Assembly (NCBI RefSeq): GCF_001423125.1
Contig: NZ_LMNW01000031.1
Span: forward strand, 397,268-461,267
Origin: Duganella sp. Leaf126
Lineage (GTDB): Bacteria > Pseudomonadota > Gammaproteobacteria > Burkholderiales > Burkholderiaceae_D
Reading direction: 5' to 3'
Length of the DNA stretch: 64,000 nt
How positions within the stretch are numbered: the first letter of the stretch is position 1; the number at the start of each line of letters is the position of its first letter. A program made the position numbers and the translations under genes. Shown piece after piece: positions 55,658 to 64,000 of the stretch. Under the pieces are notes generated by a model, which worked only from the letters and a program-made list of their open reading frames with translations, did not search any database and was not told the DNA's origin.

Positions 55658-58447
55658 TTGGCCAAGTTATTTGCCGGCGCCGCGCTGGCCCTCACCTGTG
55701 CGGCGGCAAGCGCTGCCCCCACCCTGGCCGATTGCGACGGCCCGTTCGCCACCGTGCTGCACGCTGCTGCGCCCGCAGCAGCGCCATCGTCCACGCCCGC
55801 CGCCAGTGTCGGCAGCGAAGCGCGCGCCTACTGGCTCGACCGCCAGCTGCTCCAGTGGCCGGGCGCCGACCGCGCCGGCGTCTTCAAGCTGTATTACGCG
55901 GCTGGCGCGCAGCTGCGCGCCGACCCGGGCCAGCGCGTGCAGGGCGCGGACGGCGCCTTGCTGCTGGCGCCGTCCGCTGCACCGGCGCCGGACGCCCTGG
56001 CCCGGCGTTTCAAGTTCATCGGCCAGGGTCCGCTGCTGGCCGTGGCGCCGGCCGATGTCGCGCGCATCGGCGCGCTGCTGACCGGGCAGGTGCTGCTGGT
56101 GCGCGAAGCAGTGGACGGCACGGTGCTCGACGCCACCGCTGCGCAGCTGCCGGGCGCGCTCGACGACCTGTATGCCAGCGCTGTCCAGGCGCCGGACCTG
56201 GGCGTGACCGTCGGCGCGCGCAGCGCCGGCTTCAAGCTGTGGGCGCCCACCGCGCAGGCGGTGGCCGTGTGCACCTATGCCAGCGGCACCTCGGCCGCGG
56301 CGACGCTGACCGCCATGCGCCGCGACGACGCCACCGGCATCTGGTCGGCGCAACTGCCGGGCACGCAGGCAGGCCGCTATTACCGCTACCTGGTGGACGT
56401 GGTGGCGCCCGGCGCCGGCCTGGTGCGCAACCTGGTCACCGATCCGTACTCGGTCAGCCTGACCACCGATTCGCGCCGCAGCTACATCGCCGACCTGGGC
56501 GCGGCCGCACTGAAACCGCCCGGCTGGGACAGCACGCCGGTGCCGCAGCGCGTAAAGGCGCAGCCGGACATGGCGATCTACGAACTGCACGTGCGCGACT
56601 TTTCGATCAACGACGCCAGCGTCAGCGCGGCCAACCGCGGCAAGTACCTGGCGTTTACCGAGACCGGCTCGAACGGCATGCGCCATTTGGCCGCGCTCAG
56701 CCGCGCCGGCATGACCGACATCCACCTGCTGCCCGTGTACGACATCGCCACGATACCGGAACAGGGCTGCCAGGCGACGCTGCAGGACATCGCCGCCCTG
56801 CCCGGCCTGCGCCCGGACGGCCTGGCGCAGCAGGCGGCGATCGGCGCCGTGAAATTCACCGACTGTTATAACTGGGGCTACGACCCTTACCACTACAGCG
56901 CGCCGGAAGGCAGTTACGCGCGCGACGCCGCCGACGGCGCCGCCCGCATCGTCGAGTTCCGCCGCATGGTGCAGGCGCTGCACCGGATCGGCCTGCGGGT
57001 CGGCATGGACGTGGTGTACAACCATACCTTCGTCGCCGGCCAGGACCCGCGCTCGGTGCTGGACCGCGTGGTGCCCGGCTATTACCACCGGCTCGACGCG
57101 CGTGGTGCGATCGAGCGCTCGACCTGCTGCGACAACACCGCCACCGAACACCCGATGATGGCCAAGCTGATGATCGATTCGGCCGCCCTGTGGGCGGTGC
57201 ACTACAAGATCGATTCGTTCCGCTTCGACCTGATGGGCCACCAGCCGCGCGCGGCGATGGAGCAGCTGCAGGCGCGCGTGAACCGCGCGACCGGCCGTCA
57301 CATCAACCTGATCGGCGAAGGCTGGAACTTCGGCGAGGTGGCCGACGGCGCGCGCTTCGTGCAGGCATCCCAGCTCTCGCTCAACGGCAGCGGCATCGGC
57401 ACCTTCAGCGACCGTGCGCGCGACGCCATGCGGGGCGGCGGCGCGGCCGACGGCAGTGCGCAGATCGCCAGCCAGCAGGGCTGGATCAATGGCCTCGTGT
57501 ATGACCCCAATGCCGTGGCCCGGTCTGCGCCGGCGCCGCGCACGCGCGACGACCTGATGGACGCCGCCGACATGGTCAGAGTGGGCCTGGCCGGCTCGCT
57601 GCGCAGCTACCCGATGCAGACCCGCCAGGGGCCAGTCAAGCGGCTCGAGGACATGGCGTATGGCGGCAACCAGCCGGCCGGCTATGCCAGCGCACCGGGC
57701 GAGACCGTCAACTACGTGGAAAACCACGACAACCAGACGCTGTTCGACATCAACGTCTTCAAGCTGCCGCTGGACACCTCCACTGCCGAGCGGGCGCAGG
57801 TGCAGATGCTGGGCGCGGCCATCAATGCCTTCAGCCAGGGTGTGCCCTACTTCCATGCCGGCTTCGACATCCTGCGGTCCAAGTCGCTCGACCGCAACAG
57901 CTTCGAATCGGGCGACTGGTTCAATCGCCTCGACTGGACCTATCGCGACAATTATTTCGGCACCGGCCTGCCGCCCGAGGCAGACAACGGCAAGGACTAC
58001 CCGCTGATGCGCCCCCTGCTGGCGCAGGCGCAGCGCATCAAGCCCACGCCGCAGGACATCGCCTGGTCGCGCGACGCCTTCCGCGACCTGCTGGCCATCC
58101 GCGCCAGCAGCACCCTGTTCCGCCTGCGCACGGCGGAGGACGTGGCGCAGCGTCTGCGTTTCTATAACACCGGCCCGCAGCAGGTGCCCACCGTGATCGT
58201 CGGCCACCTCGACGGCGCCGGCTACCCGGGGGCGCGGTTCCACGCCCTCACCTACGTGATCAACGCCGACAAGGTGACACAACAGGTCACGGTGACCCAG
58301 GAACAGGGACGCCGCTATGCACTGCACCCGGTGCACCTGCAAGCCGGCGCGGCCGATCGCCGGATTGCCGCCGGCGCCCGCTACGACGCTGCCACCGGCA
58401 GCTTCACGGTCCCGCCGCGCAGCGCGGTGGTGTTCGTCGAACCATGA
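55658..58447 (+). CDS. pulA: Secreted pullulanase-type alpha-1,6-glucosidase, GH13
   Basis: About 929-aa debranching enzyme. The start is taken as TTG 55658 because GGAG lies 6 nt upstream and a signal peptide follows at once ([18 protein letters not shown]); ATG 55646 is in frame but lacks a ribosome site. N-terminal domains precede a CBM48-like module ([49 protein letters not shown]). The catalytic core has [18 protein letters not shown] (the YNWGYDP pullulanase signature), DVVYNHTF, nucleophile Asp in SFRFDLMGH, acid Glu in [11 protein letters not shown] and YVENHDNQT. It hydrolyses alpha-1,6 branches of starch, glycogen or pullulan in the periplasm or outside. Confidence 0.93.
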   Translation: MAKLFAGAALALTCAAASAAPTLADCDGPFATVLHAAAPAAAPSSTPAASVGSEARAYWLDRQLLQWPGADRAGVFKLYYAAGAQLRADPGQRVQGADGALLLAPSAAPAPDALARRFKFIGQGPLLAVAPADVARIGALLTGQVLLVREAVDGTVLDATAAQLPGALDDLYASAVQAPDLGVTVGARSAGFKLWAPTAQAVAVCTYASGTSAAATLTAMRRDDATGIWSAQLPGTQAGRYYRYLVDVVAPGAGLVRNLVTDPYSVSLTTDSRRSYIADLGAAALKPPGWDSTPVPQRVKAQPDMAIYELHVRDFSINDASVSAANRGKYLAFTETGSNGMRHLAALSRAGMTDIHLLPVYDIATIPEQGCQATLQDIAALPGLRPDGLAQQAAIGAVKFTDCYNWGYDPYHYSAPEGSYARDAADGAARIVEFRRMVQALHRIGLRVGMDVVYNHTFVAGQDPRSVLDRVVPGYYHRLDARGAIERSTCCDNTATEHPMMAKLMIDSAALWAVHYKIDSFRFDLMGHQPRAAMEQLQARVNRATGRHINLIGEGWNFGEVADGARFVQASQLSLNGSGIGTFSDRARDAMRGGGAADGSAQIASQQGWINGLVYDPNAVARSAPAPRTRDDLMDAADMVRVGLAGSLRSYPMQTRQGPVKRLEDMAYGGNQPAGYASAPGETVNYVENHDNQTLFDINVFKLPLDTSTAERAQVQMLGAAINAFSQGVPYFHAGFDILRSKSLDRNSFESGDWFNRLDWTYRDNYFGTGLPPEADNGKDYPLMRPLLAQAQRIKPTPQDIAWSRDAFRDLLAIRASSTLFRLRTAEDVAQRLRFYNTGPQQVPTVIVGHLDGAGYPGARFHALTYVINADKVTQQVTVTQEQGRRYALHPVHLQAGAADRRIAAGARYDAATGSFTVPPRSAVVFVEP

Positions 58448-58748
58448 CGAGCTGACAAGACAAACCGATGATCGCGCCCGCAAATGTGCGGTAGTGCACA
58501 TTTGCAAGCCAATCGCGCGCCTGAAAAATTTATTCGTGGTACTATTAATTTCAGGAGCGCAATAACACTCACGTTATTACAATCGATTGTATTCTCTCCC
58601 CGACAACTGACACCCGGTTGTCCCGCTGCCGGCGCGCTTGCCGGCGCTCCCTCAGTGCCTTGCCCCCGCATTGAATAGTACGTTGCCAACGCAAGTCCCG
58701 CCCAGGGCGCAACGCTGCCCCGCAGGACTCACGAAAACGAACATCACC
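58448..58748 (+). promoter_or_regulatory. Non-coding leader region with hairpin, extended -10 and palindrome
   Basis: A 301-bp gap without a gene. A perfect stem CAAATGTGC/GCACATTTG (58481-58489 and 58496-58504), loop GGTAGT, may end the pulA message. An extended -10, TGG-TACTAT (58537-58545), could start the next gene's transcript with a leader of about 195 nt. The perfect 14-bp palindrome TACAATCGATTGTA (58578-58591) lies in that leader and may be an operator. These functions are inferred. Confidence 0.5.
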
Positions 58749-60656
58749 ATGTCTATTTCTTGCCACACTGATGAAGCCAGGCGCCTCGATGCGCTGCACA
58801 AGCTCAACATCCTCGACACGCCGCCCGGCGAGGCGTTCGACCGCATCACGCGCATGGCCGCGCGCCTGTTCGACCTGCCGATTGCCGCCGTCTCGCTGAC
58901 CGACAGCGACCGCCAGTGGTTCAAGTCGCGCGTCGGTGTCGAGCACTGGTCGATTCCGCGCATCAAGGCGCCGTGCGGCAATGTGGCCGATACCTCCGAG
59001 CTGCTGGTCATTCCCGACCTGCAGGACGACGCGCATTTCCGCGACAGCCCGCTGGCCGCCAGCGGCATCCGCTATTACGCCGGCGCGCCGCTGATCACCG
59101 CCGACGGCCACTGCCTGGGCGCCATGTGCGTGCTGGGCACCGCGCCGCGCGATACCGCGCCGGAAGAACTGACCATGCTGTGCGACCTGGCGGCCATGGT
59201 GATGTCGCAGATCGAGATCATGCACGCGCTCGGCCGCGTCGATCCGATCAGCGGACTGCCGAACCGCAACCAGTTCATCGAAGACTTCCAGGACCTGCAG
59301 CGCGAGAGCGAGGATGGCGAACAGCGCGTGGCGATCCTGATCAACCTGGCCACGCCGGCCCAGCTGGCGCACGCCGTGCGCGCCATGAACCCGCGCTATC
59401 TGGACGAGCTGGTAGCGGACGCCGCCAGCTGGATCCGCGCCGAACTGGGCCCGGGCCGCAAGGTCTACCACGTGGCCACCACCCAGTTCGCCATGCTCAG
59501 CAGCTCGCAGATGCCGATCGAGCAGTACACGCCCCTGCTCGAAACCAAGCTCGCGCAAGCCATCGCCACCGTCAAAACCCGTTTCGTGGCCACGCCGACC
59601 ATCGGGATCGTGCCGTTCGATCTCAGTAGTACCGATGCGCTGAGCGTGCTGCGCCGGGCGCAGAGCGCGGTGCAGGACGCCACCGAATCCGGCTGCGCCG
59701 TGGCCCTGTACTCGTTCGGCGAGGACCAGATGTACCGTCGCCGCTTCAGCCTGCTCAACGATTTCGGCGCGGCGCTCGAGAGCAGCGGCCAGTTGCGCCT
59801 GGTGTTCCAGCCCCGTATCGCTATCGCCAGCGGCGCCTGCGTGGGCGCCGAGGCGCTGCTGCGCTGGACCCACCCGACGCTGGGCGCCATCGGCCCCGGC
59901 GAATTCATGCCCATCGTCGAGCGCTCGCGCCTGGCCCAGGCGACCACCTCATGGGTGCTCGACACGGCGCTCGACCAGCAGCTGGCGTGGCGCAACAGAG
60001 GCCTGGTGCTGCAGCTGTCGCTCAACGTCTCGGCTGCCAACCTGCTGGAAGCCGATTTTGCCGACCGCGTGGTCAACGGTCTGCGCCGGCGCGGCCTGCC
60101 GCACCACTGCCTGGAGCTCGAGATTACCGAGAGCGCCATCATGGAGCATCCGGCCAAGGCCCAGGCCACGCTGGAAACGCTGGCCAGGGCCGGCATCCAC
60201 CTGGCCATCGACGATTTCGGCACCGGTTACAGCAGCCTGGCGTACCTGCAGCGCATGCCGGCCGACGTGGTCAAGATCGACCAGTCGTTCGTGCGCGATA
60301 TCGAAAACGACCAGCGCCAGCAAGGCCTGGTGCGGGCCATGATTTCGCTGTCGCAGGACCTGGGCCACCGGGTGGTGGCCGAGGGCGTGGAAAATGGCGC
60401 GGCGCTGGCCTTCCTGCGCGACGCCGGCTGCGACGAAGCGCAGGGCTACCTGTTCGCGCGGCCGCTGGAAGTGGCCGACTTCGGCCGCTGGCACCGGGAA
60501 CAGGACCTGACGCAGATGGCAGAAGATGCGCCGCTGCTCGGCGTCGACGGCGCACTGCAGGCGGTGGACCACGCGTTTGCCATGCGCGCGCCGCGCCAGC
60601 CGTGCAACCCTGCCACGGTGCCGGCGCCGACGCGGCGCCGGCTGCTGGTGCGCTAG
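58749..60656 (+). CDS. GAF/degenerate GGDEF/EAL cyclic-di-GMP phosphodiesterase
   Basis: 635-aa cytoplasmic signalling protein. The N-terminal GAF sensor spans about residues 10-160 (EARRLDALHKLNILDTPPGEAFDRITRMAARLFDLPIAAVSLTDSDRQWFKSRVG...APLITADGHCLGAMCVLG). A GGDEF-like region begins DPISGLPNRNQF, but its active-site loop reads VATTQFA, so no cyclase activity is expected. The EAL domain is complete: GAEALLRWTHP, SLNVSAANLL, LELEITESAIM, AIDDFGTGYSSLAYLQ, VVKIDQSFV, VVAEGVEN, QGYLFARPL. It should degrade c-di-GMP. The ATG at 58749 gives the usual GAF start. It sits between pullulanase and alpha-amylase genes, ending 6 bp from the amylase stop. Confidence 0.92.
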   Translation: MSISCHTDEARRLDALHKLNILDTPPGEAFDRITRMAARLFDLPIAAVSLTDSDRQWFKSRVGVEHWSIPRIKAPCGNVADTSELLVIPDLQDDAHFRDSPLAASGIRYYAGAPLITADGHCLGAMCVLGTAPRDTAPEELTMLCDLAAMVMSQIEIMHALGRVDPISGLPNRNQFIEDFQDLQRESEDGEQRVAILINLATPAQLAHAVRAMNPRYLDELVADAASWIRAELGPGRKVYHVATTQFAMLSSSQMPIEQYTPLLETKLAQAIATVKTRFVATPTIGIVPFDLSSTDALSVLRRAQSAVQDATESGCAVALYSFGEDQMYRRRFSLLNDFGAALESSGQLRLVFQPRIAIASGACVGAEALLRWTHPTLGAIGPGEFMPIVERSRLAQATTSWVLDTALDQQLAWRNRGLVLQLSLNVSAANLLEADFADRVVNGLRRRGLPHHCLELEITESAIMEHPAKAQATLETLARAGIHLAIDDFGTGYSSLAYLQRMPADVVKIDQSFVRDIENDQRQQGLVRAMISLSQDLGHRVVAEGVENGAALAFLRDAGCDEAQGYLFARPLEVADFGRWHREQDLTQMAEDAPLLGVDGALQAVDHAFAMRAPRQPCNPATVPAPTRRRLLVR

Positions 60657-60662
60657 GCCCCC

Positions 60663-62396
60663 CTACTCCTGCCCGATCAGCACGATCGGGTTGCGGGTGC
60701 CGAAATTGACGCTGCCGCCGCGCACCACGGCAGTCTTGCCCGAGTAGTAGTCGCGCACCTTCTCGCCGTTGGCGAAGACACCATAGACCTTGATGACGCT
60801 GGCCTTGTCGGTCGGCAGATCGAGCGCCACCACCACCTTGTCGCGCAGGCCGTTCTGGTCGTAAGTGCGCTTGAAAATATACGGTTTGGCCTGCAGCTGC
60901 TGGTGCACGCCGGCGCCCACCGCCACGTGGGCGCGGCGGAACTGGCCCAGCTTGCTCCAGTGGGCATACACGTCGGCCACCTGGTAGCCGTCGCGCTGCG
61001 CGTTGTTCGCCAGCTCGTCCCAGTTCATGAACGAGCGCAGCTTGGCGTCGCCGGTAGCGCCGGCCGCGTCGAGCCGGCGCGCGGTTTCGTCGCCATAGTA
61101 GATCTGCGCGGCGCCGGGCGCCAGCAGCAGCTTGGTCGCGCTCTCGAACGGGCGCTTGCGGGCGGCGTCGAACGGCGGATCGAAGTCGTGCGAATCGAGG
61201 TAGTTCAGCACCGAGTACCCCTGTAACGCGCCGCCGTGCAGCATCTTCGAATAGCGCGAGAACAGCGCCTCGTAATCCTGGTTGGCGTCGCGCACCAGGC
61301 CGAAGTTGATCAGGCTGTCGAAGCCCTGCTGGTAATAGTTGGCGACAGTGCCGCCGCCGAGATCGTGGGTCTGGCCGTGGGCGATCTCGTAGTTGTAGAC
61401 CTCGGCCGTCATGTAGAACTTGTCGCCGAGTTTCTTGTCCGGGTTGGCCTTCTTCCAGTCGTCGTACGCCGCATCGGCAACCGTGCGCAATTCCTTCCAT
61501 ACCTGCGGTTGCACGTGCTTGACGGTGTCGGCGCGGAAGCCGTCGACGCCGAACTTGCGGATCCAGTCCGCGTGCCACTTCATCAGGTAGTAGCGCGGCG
61601 CGCGCGGGTAGCCGGTTTTGGCGAAAAATTCGTCGAGCTCCTGCATCTGCTGGGTGTAGCGCCCTTCGCGGCGCCATTTTTCCACCAGCTGCGGCGGCAG
61701 TTCCACCTCGGCGTTGCTGTCGGTGCGGATATCGGGCAGGTTGTCGACCAGCGTGCAGTCGATCGTGGTCCGGGCGTCCTTGTAGGTGCAGGTGGGGCCG
61801 GTGCGCACCCAGTCCTGCGGCCACACGGGATCGATCGGGGTGACCGGGCCGGTATGGTTCATCACCACGTCGAGGATCACGCGGATGCCGTGCGCATGGG
61901 CTGCTTCGACCAGGTTGCGGAAATCGTTCTCGGTGCCGAGGTTGGCGTCCACGGTGGTGAAATCCTTGGCCCAGTAGCCGTGGAAACCGTAGGACTTGCC
62001 GGTGCCTTCGTCGGTGCCGGCGTGGATCTGTTCGACCGGCGGCGTGAGCCAGATCGCGGTCACGCCCAGCTGGTCGAAGTAGCCGTCGTTGATCTTGTTG
62101 ATCAGGCCAGCGAGGTCGCCGCCCATGAAGCCGCGCAGCGGCGCGGCGTCGTTGCGGCGGCCGTAGGCCAGGTCGTTGCCGGTAAAGGCATTATTAAAGC
62201 GGTCGGTCAGCACGAAATACACGGTGGCGTTTTCCCACACGAACGGCTGCACCGCCTTGGCGGGCGCCCCCGCCACCAGCGGCGGCGGGCCCTTCTTCTT
62301 GACGCCGGTGGGCTGGGCTGCGGCGCTGCCGCCGGTTGCGGCCAGGGCCAGTGTCGTCGCTGCCAGGGACATCGCGGTCCACCGTGTCAATTTCAT
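60663..62396 (-). CDS. Secreted alpha-amylase, GH13 (MalS-like)
   Basis: 577-aa starch-degrading enzyme with a signal peptide (MKLTRWTAMSLAATTLALAATGGSAAAQ). GH13 motifs are WENATVYFVLTDRFNNAFTGNDLAYGR, VILDVVMNHTGP, nucleophile Asp in GVDGFRADTVKHV, acid Glu in FYMTAEVYNYE and YLDSHDFDPP. The DRFxNG/GND start and the insert with PTCTYKDARTTIDCTLVDNLPDI suit periplasmic MalS-type amylases. The two Cys in that insert may form a disulfide. It starts 20 bp after the phosphoglucomutase stop, so the two genes likely share one transcript. It should yield maltodextrins for the alpha-glucosidase and pullulanase encoded to the left. Confidence 0.93.
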   Translation of the reverse strand: MKLTRWTAMSLAATTLALAATGGSAAAQPTGVKKKGPPPLVAGAPAKAVQPFVWENATVYFVLTDRFNNAFTGNDLAYGRRNDAAPLRGFMGGDLAGLINKINDGYFDQLGVTAIWLTPPVEQIHAGTDEGTGKSYGFHGYWAKDFTTVDANLGTENDFRNLVEAAHAHGIRVILDVVMNHTGPVTPIDPVWPQDWVRTGPTCTYKDARTTIDCTLVDNLPDIRTDSNAEVELPPQLVEKWRREGRYTQQMQELDEFFAKTGYPRAPRYYLMKWHADWIRKFGVDGFRADTVKHVQPQVWKELRTVADAAYDDWKKANPDKKLGDKFYMTAEVYNYEIAHGQTHDLGGGTVANYYQQGFDSLINFGLVRDANQDYEALFSRYSKMLHGGALQGYSVLNYLDSHDFDPPFDAARKRPFESATKLLLAPGAAQIYYGDETARRLDAAGATGDAKLRSFMNWDELANNAQRDGYQVADVYAHWSKLGQFRRAHVAVGAGVHQQLQAKPYIFKRTYDQNGLRDKVVVALDLPTDKASVIKVYGVFANGEKVRDYYSGKTAVVRGGSVNFGTRNPIVLIGQE

Positions 62397-62416
62397 GCTG
62401 TCTTCCTTATGGTGTG

Positions 62417-64000
<1,584 letters not shown>

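Noticed and set aside
55667..58507. Minus-strand open frame of about 946 codons
   Set aside because: Antisense to pullulanase, which has a full set of GH13 motifs; the shadow frame has none.

Overview
The window is a high-GC, gene-dense bacterial chromosome segment. Gene content and protein style point to a Burkholderiales member of the Oxalobacteraceae (Massilia/Duganella/Pseudoduganella-like): homodimeric AceE with a lipoyl-fused Lpd, a Glk-RpiR fusion, a zapB/zapA/6S RNA/EVE block, a holC operon and an ilvD-LysR-lgt block. This placement is inference from memory of gene families; no database was searched. No tRNA, rRNA, CRISPR array, phage or transposase gene was found.

Layout. 1-4.5 kb: EmrAB-type tripartite efflux operon (outer membrane lipoprotein, MFS pump, HlyD adaptor) divergent from its likely TetR repressor, with an operator between them. 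4.6-7.6 kb: a 60-aa protein, a GNAT acetyltransferase, DsbA with a CPAC site and a secreted M20 peptidase. 7.57-7.95 kb: REP-like tandem/inverted repeat. 7.95-13.4 kb: LysR/PACE efflux pair, YeeE/YedE sulfur transporter, PhzF-like protein, small membrane protein, MocR regulator. 13.4-19.8 kb: pyruvate dehydrogenase operon aceE-aceF-lpd with a ~110-nt hairpin between aceE and aceF. 20-25.7 kb: folD, prlC-holC-small ORF operon, LivK-like binding protein, cytochrome c. 25.8-29.6 kb: ilvD, LysR, lgt. 29.6-34 kb: a GH2 beta-galactosidase, EVE protein, 6S RNA, zapA, zapB-like gene.

34-48.7 kb is a galactan/galactose region: a second GH2 enzyme, a TonB-dependent receptor, a LysR regulator, galactonate dehydratase (dgoD), then CIRCE-controlled groES-groEL, a hypothetical gene, a secreted GH53 endo-galactanase, an SMP-30 lactonase, dgoA and dgoK. 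Together these suggest cutting of beta-1,4-galactan, TonB-driven uptake, release of galactose and the De Ley-Doudoroff route to pyruvate and glyceraldehyde 3-phosphate. No galactose dehydrogenase is visible here.

48.9-64 kb holds a Pro-rich membrane protein, a His-rich PadR regulator and a starch/glucan region: Glk-RpiR fusion, GH13 alpha-glucosidase, POT-family transporter, secreted pullulanase, a GAF-(degenerate GGDEF)-EAL phosphodiesterase, a secreted alpha-amylase and phosphoglucomutase (cut by the window end). No wholly new system is obvious. The items most worth checking are the aceE-aceF hairpin, the REP-like array, the POT transporter in the starch cluster, the PhzF homologue lacking its usual catalytic glutamate, and the TTG-start/GGAG pattern in the sugar genes.
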